Part shown: one piece after another, positions 1 through 12,300 of the stretch
How the letters are laid out: each line of letters opens with the position of its first letter
Position numbering within the stretch: the first letter of the stretch is position 1
Assembly: GCA_963971285.1 (NCBI GenBank)
Contig: OZ020255.1
Location: forward strand, 6,200,001-6,264,000
Length of the DNA stretch: 64,000 nucleotides
Reading direction: 5' to 3'
Origin: Astropecten irregularis
Taxonomy: Eukaryota; Echinodermata; Asteroidea; Paxillosida; Astropectinidae
Made by a program: the position numbers and the translations under genes
Notes under the pieces: model-generated
What the model was told of the DNA's origin: nothing
Database searches by the model: none
What the model saw: only the letters and a program-made list of their open reading frames with translations

Positions 1-132
1 TGATGCGGTGCTGATGCGGCATTGTAAAGAGGAATAATGAAGCTTTCCAATGATACCAGTTTCACCGTAATAAAAAAGATATCATCCCTCAAACTCGAGT
101 TGCAGAACTTTTTTTGAAGGGATTTATCTCAC

Positions 133-343
133 CGTTGTTCTTGTCCTGCTGAGGGCCTTCGGACTCCGTCGCGGCAGCCGCAAAGACGGACCAGGTCCTG
201 TCCCTAGACACAGCCAGGAGGCGGGCTCCGTCGTGGGAGAAAGCTAGCTGGGTCACGGTGAGGGAGTGGCTGGTCAGCTGGCCCAGCTGACGCCAAGACG
301 TGGCATCCCAAAGGATGATGGTCGCGTACTCCGGCTTGGAGGC
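133..343 (-). CDS. ELP2: ELP2 exon 14 (residues 601-671, last exon in window)
   Basis: Acceptor CATTCGCCAG, donor AACG then GTGAGA. Encodes [37 protein letters not shown] and SRDRTWSVF, conserved in the second propeller. The exon ends in phase 1, so more exons must follow left of position 1. Bases 1-132 look intronic. Confidence 0.93.
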
Positions 344-3300
344 CTGGCGAATGAAAAATGAGAACCCATGGTTTCAGGGTTGGAAACAAGAGGGAAACGT
401 CACTTGAGGAAGTCATTCTCAAATGCGGGATTCAGGAGCGGATCCAGGATTTTTCAAAAAGGGTGGGGGGGGTATGTGGAAATAAAATGTGACAGATGCA
501 TTTCGGATCGATCAAAGGTAGCTAATTTTGTCTCCCCTCTTTTTCTTCTCTTTTTGAGTCTTTCTCCCTACCAATATATTGTTTTTCCTCTTTCTTTTGT
601 TCCCCCTTTTTTCCCCCTTTTTTTTGGCCTTCGATAAAGATCCTGCTAGGATCGAAACGCATCAGGCCCTCCTAACTCTAAAATTTCTTTTTTTTTTGCT
701 GGAAGAAAAGGGGGGCGTGTGCTGGAAGAAAAGGTGGGTGTGTTAACCCCCACGCCCCCCCGGATCCGGTTTGGGATTGATACATACAGATGCATAATTA
801 CTTGTGTTTGAAGTGTGTTACTAACATAGACCTATATCAAAATTACTAGAGCGCTAGCTCTATATTCTCTGTGTAGTAGATGCTTTGAAGCCGTCCTGGG
901 CGCATTCATTTTGAATTTGTGTGCATGTCTGTGGAACAAGAAAACTTTGACTGGATGTCTTTCGAAGAATGTATTCTAAATGCAATGCGCAAGTACACTG
1001 TACGCGCGGACGTTACCGGAAGCGCGTCTTGAAGGTGTGTCAGACTTTGGGCGTATAAAACACAAACGCAGATATGCAAATAGACAACCAAAAGACGTAC
1101 ACAATTTTGTGTTTTCCATAGGTTTGTGCACAAACATGGATGCGCTCAGCAGGCATCACTCTGTACACGGAGCTAGCGCTCTAGTAATTTTAATAAAGCT
1201 CTATGATTACTATGTGCTGTACGTTATACACTAAAATATACGTCTGGGTACTGTGCAGCTCGGTATAGTACATTTGTTGCCATGGAATAGTATACAAATA
1301 ATGAATGTTTATGAGTGGAATGGTAAAAATAATTTCATGAGGTGACAGATGGACTGTCCATTTCACGAGGCGAAGCCGAGTGGAATGGAACAGTCCATCT
1401 GTCACCTCATGAAATTATTTTATCCATTCTACGAATGTGAAACATTCATTATTTGTTTTATATAACATCTAAGTAGATCTTTGTCATTTGATTTTGATTG
1501 GAGGATAACATTTTAAGAGCTAGCGAGAAAAAAAAAGCTTAACATATTGGCAAACTATGCTTTTATTACAGTAATGCGCATTGCGCGTGCGCGCCAATGC
1601 ACGCGGTAACAAATAAATAGAACGCTGCTTGACCAATCACGTATTAGAGTCCCTGGCGTGCAATGGTACAAATTGGATGGAACCAAAAATGCACGGTGGA
1701 TGGAACAAATTTCAAAGGTTGTGACGTAAGCCATGAAATGGTCTATTTATCAAATATCACGTGACATAGAATCCTCCAATCAAATGACAAGGGTCTACTA
1801 AGGTGTTATATAATACATTTAATAGTTGCTTTGAGATAATACATTGGTTAATCCCATTGGTGATCGTGCTTTCGTAGTCACTGTACCCAGATTATGGAAC
1901 ACTCTGCCAACCTATATCCGAGCAATCTCAACACTGGACAGTTTCAAATCATCACTTAAAACCCACTTGTTTGATCAACATTATTCATAGTGAAGTTTAA
2001 ATTAGCAGATACAGCACTGTTGTTGTAATATGTTTGTTGTCCTGTGTATTGTTATATTTATATGCTTAGAAACTTTGTATTAAGCGCTATATAAATGTAA
2101 TTTGTTATGTTATGTTATGTTATGTTGCCATGGGATAGTACATTGGTTGCTATGGGATAGTCAGCCAGTCTAGACAGACCCTTTCAAACCTCACCTTGCA
2201 AGCTGATGCTATGATCGTCCCTGCTGGGTGACTGGCGATACTGAAGATCTCGTAACTGTGTCCGTACAGCTTCTGGGACTCGGGCCACAGGGTGTTCTGA
2301 AGAAGGTGCTCCTCAGTGGGCGGAGCTGTGAGGAGAGAAAGAAGGGGGCGTTAGGAAAATAAAATGAAAAAGAAAAAGAAAAAGTAAGCACTGTGCCTAT
2401 GGCACTCCACGAGTGCCATGCCACTTAATATCCAATTAGCCACATAAAATATCTAGCTATAAAGTCAACCTTCTAAGAATTTGAGGTCATCTTGTTTCCA
2501 TAATTATCTCAACAAGATGACTTTTAGTGAAAACGAGAAGTCGACTTATCCTGATAATTTATCTGGCCAAGTCAATGAAGTGCATGTTATTATTTGTCTT
2601 ATCCTGATATAACTTCATCCCAGTTTAATTGCGCCGTCTTTACAAGAAAACTATCAGGACAAGTTGACTTCCTTCTTTCAGTAAGTCATCTTAGAAAGGT
2701 AATTTTCAGAACATATTGACATCTACCGGTATCTCGTTCTTGTACTACAAAATAAAATCTGTCATCCATATGCTGAAAATATACGTTGTGGTTAATCATT
2801 GAAGCTAAAGCTCTGTTTTTCTTTTCAAACCAGAGAATCTACTTCCGAACCGCAGCCAAAAGCTTCTATTTTGAAACCCATTATTTTAGAATGGATTCAC
2901 GGAATCAGAATGGAACAGAAGCCTGAGCCTGAGCCTAAGACCAAGACTATACACCATGCTACTGCCATGCCAAACTTACATCAAATCAGTGCAGCAATAG
3001 CACGGCAGTAGCGCGGCAGTTGCGATAAACACCGAGCTTAATTGAAAGTGTCGCGCCACTGCCGTTTCGAATACCGATAGCGCGGCAGACACTGTCGAGC
3101 CAAAGAGCTTGCCGTGCCGAACTCAATTTGCCGAGCCAAATTCACGCTAAACGGCGTTTAGCCGCGCCAAACTTGAAAATGTTAAATTATTTGAGTTCGG
3201 CACTGCAGTAGCACAGCGTATATTCTAGGCCTTAAGGCCTTTTCACACAACGCCAAAAAAACTCTCAACCATTGAGAAATTCTCTCAAGGTTGCGAAATC

Positions 3301-6300
3301 TTACAAAAGTGTCATCGTGTGAAAGGACACCAATGCTTGAGAGTGACCGACGTCCCTTGAGAGATTTTGACCGATGTCCAGACTTACGACAAAATCTTCC
3401 GCTACGGAAGATTTCTCAAGGGACCCTTGAGATCTATCATGTGAATAGAGAACAGCCCCTTTTGTACAACGTCCCTTGCGAAGTGCTTTCCAATGCGCAT
3501 GCGTGGTACACCGGTTTCATGGCCTGTGCATACCACGTGCTTTACCCTCACCCTCATCGTCACGTTGGTACTAGCAGCGTTTACATTCATAATATGCATA
3601 GTTTATCGATTACCCGCGTTTCGTCTCAAGGGAGGCTTGCGAAATGTTACACTGTGTCGTGTGAAAGGACGCAAAAGCAGCTAGTGTAAACCGTTTTGTA
3701 AGATTTCGCAACCTTGAGAAAATGTCTCAATGGTTGAGAGTTTTTGTTGGCGTCGTGTGAAAAGGGCTTTTGCCTCTGTTTTGTAAACACCCTATGTCAC
3801 TAGTGGAGCTCCTTACCTGCGAGATCTAACGGGCTGAAGTATATCTCGGGATACATCTCGCTCGGGTTGGAGATGATTCTGTCGGTGTTCGGCATCGCTG
3901 AGTCTCCTTGGAAGACGGCTTTGTTGGACAAGCCCAATGCCGGGACGCTCGCCCCCTCCGGAACGCCACTCTGCATCTGCCAAAGAGTGCATAGGAAAGG
4001 AAATTATTGTCTGGTTCGAATCCCACTCATTTCTTCAAAGCTTCTTAAAGGTAGTATCATACATACCTTTTTTACGTTTTTGTCAAAGAAATACAGATTC
4101 ATGCGCAAAAATATCAAGGATGATGCAGTAATAGTCATCTGTGAAAACATCAGTCCCACACGGTGCCCACTTTTTGAGAAAACAGTGAAAAACGGCCACA
4201 GTATTTCTTAACAGTCGAGTACCTTAACCCTTCCTTCCTTGTCAAAAAGGCTAATGGAGGTTTCCGCTTTATTATAGTCACAGCCTTCTCTGAAGTTGGC
4301 CGCTATAGTAAGCCTCAGCCAGCCCTCATGCCTGATGTCAATTCCACTCTCCGTCAAATCGCAAAGTGGAACCATGTCATCGCTACCGACCTCACCAGTG
4401 CCTTTTACCAGATTCCCCTCGCTCGCAATTCTATGAAGTACTGCGGAGTTGCAACCCCCTTTCGTGGAGTACGTGTATACACCAGGTCAGCAATGGGTAT
4501 GCCAGGCTCTGAAACTGCACTGGAGGAGCTGATGTGCCGTGTTCTTGGAGACTTGTTGACGGAGGGCATAGTTGCCAAGATCGCTGATGACCTTTACTGT
4601 GGCGGCAACACATACAGTGAACTCTTGCACAACTGGAGACGAGTACTGCACGCACTCTATCAATGTGACCTACGTCTCTCCGCCAAAAAGACCGTGATAT
4701 GCCCCCAAACCACCACTATCTTTGGGTGGATCTGGTCACAGGGCACCCTTCATGCCAGTCCACACCGCATTGCCACTCTTGCTTCATGCTCTATCCCAGA
4801 GAGGGTTGCAGGCCTACGTTCCTTCATCGGGGCCTACAAAGTTCTTGCCCGTGTACTCCCCAATTGTGCCTCCATCATATCACCACTCGATGCCATCGTG
4901 GCCGGTTGCCAGTCGAGCGATCAAATTCAATGGACAGATGCAACCAGTGCAGCCTTCTCTAATGCACAAGCCACAATATCCAATGCCCGCACAGTTACCC
5001 TGCCTCGCCCCAATGACCAATTATGGATCGTCACCGATGGAGCAGTGAAAAATCACGGTATTGGGGCTACCTTGTACATTACACGCCACAGTTCCGTATT
5101 TCTTGCAGGGTTCTTCAGTGCCAAACTACGTGGGAGGCAGCCCACCTGGCTCCCTTGTGAAGTAGAGGCTCTATCAATTGCCGCAGCTACTAAGCACTTC
5201 AGCCCCTACATCATTCAGTCGAAGCACAAGACATGTATCCTCACAGACAGCAAACCGTGTGTCCAGGCGTATGACAAATTATGTCGTGGGGAGTTTTCTG
5301 CCAGTCCCCGCGTGTCTACCTTTCTGTCAACTGTCAGCCGCTTTCAAGCAACAGTCCAGGACTTGGCAGGATCAGCGAACATCCCTTCTGACTTTGCCAG
5401 TCGAAATGCTCCCGCCTGCAATAACCCAACATGCCAGATTTGCTTGTTTGTGGCACATACAGAGGACACAGTCGTCCAGCTTATCTCTACTCAGGACATT
5501 GTGGCTGGAAAGGCTAAGCTTCAATTCACCAGCCGATCTGCCTGGTCTAGCTTGCAAGCAGAATGCCCTGATTTACGTCGTACACATGCACATCTCTGTC
5601 AGGGCACTCGTCCATCTAAGAAAGCCACCAACGTCAAAGATGTCAAGCGCTACCTCAATGTTGCAACTATTGCTAAAGACGATCTCCTGATCGTCCGCCG
5701 CAATGAGCCTCTCGCCCCCACGCGTGAATGCATCATTGTCCCACGTCAAGTCCTGGATGGCCTCCTCACTGCCCTTCACATCCAGCTTCATCACCCCTCT
5801 TGTCACCAACTTAAGAGCGTTGTTCATCGCTTCTTCTTTGCCCTAGACCTCGACAAGGCCATTGAGAGGATCTCATCCAGCTGCCACCAATGCGCAGCCC
5901 TCCGCAATGCCCCGACTTCCTTGCAGTTGCAGTCTACGTCCGACCCACCTGATGCTGTTGGGGTATCCTTCGCTGCTGATGTAATAAAGCGTAGTTGTCA
6001 GCTCATCCTTGTCGTGCGTGAGACCGTTACCTCTCACCAAGTGCATCGAGCTCTGCCCATTGGACGGCCCTCCTGCTGTCATCCGCACAGATCCTTCTCC
6101 GGGATTCAAGTCCCTCGTCGATAATGACCTACTCCGCCAGCACAGGTTGTCCGTGGAGATTGGCCGCATCAAAAACGTCAACAAGAACCCTGTTGCCGAA
6201 AAAGCTGTTCGTGAGTTGGAGGACGAGCTACTGCGGCAGGACCCCATGGGAGGCTCAGTGTCTCCACTGACTCTCGTAGTGGCCACATCTTGCCTAAATT

Positions 6301-9300
6301 CTCGCATCCGTGCTCGTGGACTGTCCGCTCGTGAGATGATGTTTCAACGAGACCAGTTCACCAATGACCAAATTCCCTGCACCGACCAGCAGCTCATTCG
6401 TGACCAACATGATCTTCGCACCACCAATCACCCCTACAGTGAGAAATCTAAGACACCATCAGGCAAAAAGGCCCCTGACACTGTTGTGGCTATTGGTGAT
6501 TTGGTGTATCTCCACAGTGACCGCAACAAAACCGCAACATCCGGAAATTCACCGGCAATCAGCTCAGAAATACCTCCTACCGTGTCAAGCGCTCCGAGTG
6601 TTTCTGCGTCCCCTCCCTTTCTGACAGCGACACAGCGTCCTACCGGCCAGACAACCACGAAAGCACTGATGATGAGGACACCCCCATCAAGCCGGTTGCT
6701 CCACCGCCACCTACCATCCCCGCTGTTCTATCTGCTCCTCAGCAAGACCCCAGCTTGCCCCTTCTGGACATCACTTTTGAACCTCCCGAGCAGCCCCTTG
6801 AGCAGCCTCCTATAACACCAACCCCACAGTCAATAACTCTTACTGATGATTTGACCGCCGTTGGCACTTCTGGTGCCCGCACACCACCGAGGCGCTCTTC
6901 CCGCCAACGCAAACCACCATCATAACTAGATGATTACTTGACTTGACTTTATCCTGGCCTCTGACTTTTCCAGTTCCCTTGTTTAATTTTTTTCATGCGC
7001 TTCGCCTGTTTTTTGTGCCAGAGTGTTGCCTTTGATTGGCTTTTTTTTTTTTCGGCCCTTTTATTTCACTTTTCGTGCCTCTTTTTGAATTTTCCAGCTG
7101 TTCATGCTCAGTGTTTTTTTTCCCGCTTATTTTCAAGCTTTTCCCTTTTTGAAAGGAAAAAAAGAGGTCACGCCAGTGGTTGTGATTACGCCCTCTTACG
7201 TCCGTGACCTCTGACCCGTGTGGGTCGTCTTTACCGTTGTCCAATTAAAAGACGGTTGCGTATTTTACGTTCTCATTAAAGTTACTCAGTTATCTTGACG
7301 AACTGTTCTACAGTTGTGGTTTATGTGTGTCAGGAGTTTCCTCTCCCTCCTTACTGGCGAAAGTCTTTTCTGTTTAATTTTTGATCTTTTAAAAGATCAA
7401 AAAGATTTTCGGTCGTTGTTTTTAATTTCTGGATAAATACAGCATTTCAGGTGGAACAAATTTAACAGTATGTTTCTACCAGCACCATCTTCATACCCTG
7501 TAAGTTATACGTAAATCTGTGAACATTTCTGTTTAGGTTTCTTACCAAAGTATGATACTACCTTTAAACTATTCATAATTTTGTGTTTATAATTGTCTAC
7601 AGTCATCAAATAACCACAAGGGAAACTGACTGGATTAAATTTAAGTCATTGAAAAGTGAACAAAGAAAAATTTACTGGAGCGGGATTCGAACCGGCGACC
7701 TCCTGAATACCATACAGGAGCTCCACAAACTGAGCCATCCAGCCCTACGTTGGTGGTGACCCCAATAGTCAACCATCTTTGTTCGTTTGGCAGTCAGAAG
7801 CCATGAAACCCCGCACACACCGCCACACCCCAGGGATCGTTTCAATGATACACGCAACAATGCTGCAACCTGGGAATGGTACATGGGGGTTCACTCAAAG
7901 AGGATACGGCTTTTTAATTAATATATTCGTGAAGTAACCACAAGGGAAACTGACTGAGCTTAAAGTCATTGAAAAGTGAACAAAGAAAAATAGTCTGGAG
8001 CGAGAATTGGAACCGGCGACATCCTGAATACCATACAGGCGCTCTACCAACTGAGCCATCCAGCCCTACGTTGGTGGTGACCCCATTAGTCAACCATCTT
8101 TGTTCGTTTGGCAGTCAGAAGCCATGAAACCACGCACACACACCCAAACCCTAATCTTATTAAGATGAGTTGTCAATATCACCATGGTGATTTGCATTGT
8201 GACATCACGCTTTGCTTAGCAATAAGCCTTTTGCATATTAAATCTGACAAATATCTGGTACACAGACTTCTTTCATTGCACATAAATGCCATAGTTTGAA
8301 TTTCCCAGACTAAAGACACTGTTGCTATATCACATGCTACGGTGCAAGCTTTTCCTTGGTTACATAACAGACGTCTTGCACCAATGCACTGTTCATAATG
8401 GATAAGAATGGCACTAAGGAACCAGTCCATTCCAGAGATGGGTATCGCTATGCAAAAGCTTGTACCGCAGTGTCTTAGTCTGGGAAATTCAAACCAAGGT
8501 GTTTATAATGCAATGAAAGAAGTCTGTGTACCAGATACTATTCAGAATTAATGTGCAAAAGGCTTATTAAGATTGCTTCATGATTTAAGATTGATCTTAG
8601 TGCTTGGTGAAATCGGCCACTGGACTGGTTTTTTAGTGAGTTTGGGGGTCGCTGGTTAGAATCCCGCTCCAGTCAATTTTTCTTTATTCACTTTTCAATG
8701 AATTGTCAATAAATTAAAAGTCATATGATAATACTAACAAATGTATAAAACAGGTACATGCAGCTTATCGGATGAGGGTTCGATTCCAAACCAACTCTTC
8801 ACCTGTTTTTCAGAGCCTGTATGTATAGGTTATGGGTTCACATCCCATCCGGCCCTCACTCTGTCTCACACAGCAGCTCTGACAAACTTATTTAATACTA
8901 TCAAAAGTAAATGTTACAGGTTCAAATCCCTACCAACCCACCCCTATACTTAATACGACCCACAAGCCAAGAATACTTGATGTGAAAAAACACTGGTCAC
9001 AGGTTCAAATGCCTACCCTATCTTCCAGAGCCTCACTGACGTCCACGCCCGATATTCTGCCAAAGTTTTCTATGAAGTTCCTCGGACCATCAAACACTCT
9101 TAAAACCTTTTGGAGTCAAAAAAAGTAGAGAAAGCAAACATGAATTAAAAAGGTGTTCTCATCTTAAAGGAAATATCACACTTTGGTTTTTATCAAAGAA
9201 ATGCAGATTCCTGGGCAAAAATGTGAAAAATGTGAAAATTTCAGTCCCATACGGTGCCCACTTTTTGAGAAAACAGTGAAAAACAGCCACAGTATTTCCT

Positions 9301-12300
9301 AAGTCTTTTCACCGTTATCTTTAAAAAGATCAAAATTGATTTTGGTCACTGGTTTTACTCTTTTCTGGATAAATACAGTATTTCAGGTAGAAAATGTTAA
9401 CTGTATGTTTCTACCACCACCATAGCCTGTAAGTTAAAGGTAAATCTGTGAAGATTTCTGTTTCGGCATGCTACCAAAGTACCCTTAAAGGTAATATCAT
9501 ACTTTGGTTTTTGTCAAAGAAATACAGATTCATGGGCAAAAATATCAAGACAGATTTTTTGTCAAGTGCGAACAAGGCTTTTTAAGAAGCCTTCTCACTG
9601 GCTGTCGAGGCCAGATTTGTTTTCAATTCTGCAAAAATCATAACCCTGGTCTGTGGCAGGGTTATCAGCTCTCCCTAGGGTAAAGTGTTGATAGATTTTT
9701 GTTCAGTGTGAACAGGATTTTTTTGACCAAAAGTAAGGAGACAAACCTTCTCATAGGCTGCTGAGGCCAGATTGTTTTCCAACCCTACAAAATTCTTAAC
9801 CCTGGTCCATGGCAGGGTTCAGGTCCCCCTTGGGTAAAGTCTTGATAGATTTTTGTCCAGTGCGAACGGAGCTTTTCAAAAAGTGAGGGGACAAACCTTT
9901 TCATCGGCTGCTGAGGCCAGTCTGTACCGGTTGACCAGGGTGAGACACTGCATGTCGTAGCCATGGACCTGCGGGCGAGCGATCTCGTGCCACGTGGTCT
10001 GGAACAATCAAGGGTAAAACAGGAGGAAGGTAAGTAGCTTAGCAATTTAACGAAGACAACAATGATGAGATGGAGTGTTCTTTAATAAAGACCTAGTAAA
10101 ACGAATAGAGAAATATAGATTTTTTCCCCATGAATGACTATTTGAATAGTTTTCTTATATATACGTAATAAGAACAAAGAAGCATTTCCTATCCCGGAAA
10201 AAGTACCACAAATTTACCGATTTTGAGCCGGGCCAAAGACATTTGGAGCTAGAATCGACTGTCACCCTCAAACCATGTGATATTTGTAAACTATAAATCT
10301 GATTGACAGATTGAGTCTGCATTGATCAGGACAATATTCAGAAGTCAGGATTTAGTGACTTTTGGCAGCGCTATTGGAGGGACGTTCATGGCTGACAAGA
10401 GTAGGGTTTCAGGCCTGGGCCTGACCATGTTTTTCAATGGATGGGCCTGCCTAGGAGCCAATTTCATAGAGCTGATTAAGCACAACATTTGCTTAAAGGT
10501 AAGTATAATATTTTGGTAAGAGACCAAAACAGAAGTGTTCACAGATTTATGTATAACTTACAGGGTATGAAGGTGGTGGTGGTAGAAACATACCGTTAAA
10601 ATATTTCCGCCTGAAATGCTGTATTTATCCAGAAATTAGTAAAACAATGACCAAAAATCTTTTTGAACTTTTAACAGATCAAAAATAAAAGAGAAAAGAC
10701 TGAAGAAATACTGTGGCTGTTTTTCAATGTTTTCTCAAAAAGTGGGTACTGTATGGGACTGAAATTTTCACAGATGACTGTTACTGTATCTTCCTTGATA
10801 TTTTTGCCCATGAATCTGTATTTCCTTCACAAAAACCAAAGTATGATATTACCTTTAAGCATGAAAAGTCTTCCTTGATCAAACAAGATTACCAACCTAA
10901 TGTTCATGTGATGTTTTACTGCTTTTGACTTTTGTATTTGACTATTGTTTGCTGAGCATAACATTCACAAGTAGTTTTGGCTGATTGATTTTACTTACCA
11001 ATATTTTTGGTGCTTAAAGGTAATATCATACTTTGGTTTTAGATTCATGGGCAAAAATATCAAGACAGATACAGTAACAGTCATCTGTGAAAATTTCAGT
11101 CCCATGCAGTTCCCACTTTTTGAGAAAACAGTGTAAAACGGCCACAGTATTTCTTGCATCTTTTCAGATCTATAAAAAGATCAAAAAGATTTTCGGTCAT
11201 TGCTTTACAAATTTCTGGGAAAATACACCATTTCAGGCGAAAACATTTTAACCGTAGGTTTTTACCACCACCATCTTCATATCCTGAAAGTAATATGAAA
11301 ATCTGTGAATTTTTCTGTTCTGGTTTGTTACCAATGTTGTACGTGCCCTTTAAATACTAGTTGGGCGACTTGGGCCCAGCCACTGAAAAGCCTGGCCAGG
11401 CCTGGGCCCAATTTCATGGAATCTTGCCTATTTTCGTGCTTACGGGCACTGATATGCTTGAAATCTATTTCATGAAATCCGACTTTCAGTGCTTAATCGG
11501 TTAGCGAAGAATTTCTAGGCTAACCTTGATTTTTTTTGTCTGCTAGTTATACGTAAATCTGTGAACATTTCTTTTTTATACCCTTTTCACACTACAAATT
11601 GCTTAACCCCGAGATTTGCTGCCCCGGGTTAAAATTTTCTTACCCTGGGGTTAATTAACCCTGAGTTGCGTTCCCACTTGTTTCATTAACCCGGAGTTTT
11701 TATAAACCCGGGGCAACACTGCCCCGGGTTTACGCCGTGCACATTCACACTACAAGCAGGGTTTCCGCACAGCCCGACTTTCAGAGTGCGCTGGCTGGTC
11801 CAGCAATGCTTTTACAATCATATTCGCCGGTCGTTCGTATGTGTATACAAGCAAGCTCTAGCTGAAAATGGTGTAGTCGAAGTTCTTTTGATGATGTCGT
11901 GAAGGAAACGTCTTCATCAGGCAAGAATTAGGCAGAGGTCTGTCTGTTTTGATTTTCACATATTAGTAGCAACAACGGCGACCCTGCTTTTTGGGTTACG
12001 CAAGCGTGTAGCACTTGTAACATGAAAGTGAGCAAGATCGAAAAGGGGAAAGTCATTATGCAACATGTTGTTCGCCTTAACCTCGAAACTGTAACCCTGC
12101 TCAGTTTCACACTACAATACTAACCCCGGGGTTACGCTGTTAACCCGGAGATTGCCATCCTTAACCCTGGTCGTGAGTAGGGTTAACGAACCCCGGGGTA
12201 ACGGAAATTTATTTTTCCTTAACCCGGGGCGGAAAAAGTGTAGTGTGAATGCGCCATAGCAACCACTTTAACCCGGGGTATCTCGGGGTTAAGGTTTGCT

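Larger units (their letters stand above)
4212..7360 (+). mobile_element. LTR-type retrotransposon, 5'-truncated, inside the T1 MITE
   Basis: Contains the end of a pol polyprotein (RT, RNase H, integrase) and about 430 bp of 3' non-coding DNA that may be a 3' LTR. No gag, protease or 5' LTR is present, and there is no clear target-site duplication. It lies antisense in the ELP2 intron between exons 11 and 12. Confidence 0.85.
4045..7567. mobile_element. TTAA-flanked MITE (family T1) split by a retrotransposon
   Basis: The left half (4045-4211) starts TTAAAGGTAGTATCATAC and the right half (7361-7567) ends TATGATACTACCTTTAA. Together they rebuild one ordinary T1 copy; the junction falls at the same internal point (CTTAA then GTCTTTTC) seen uninterrupted in other copies. 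Confidence 0.85.
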
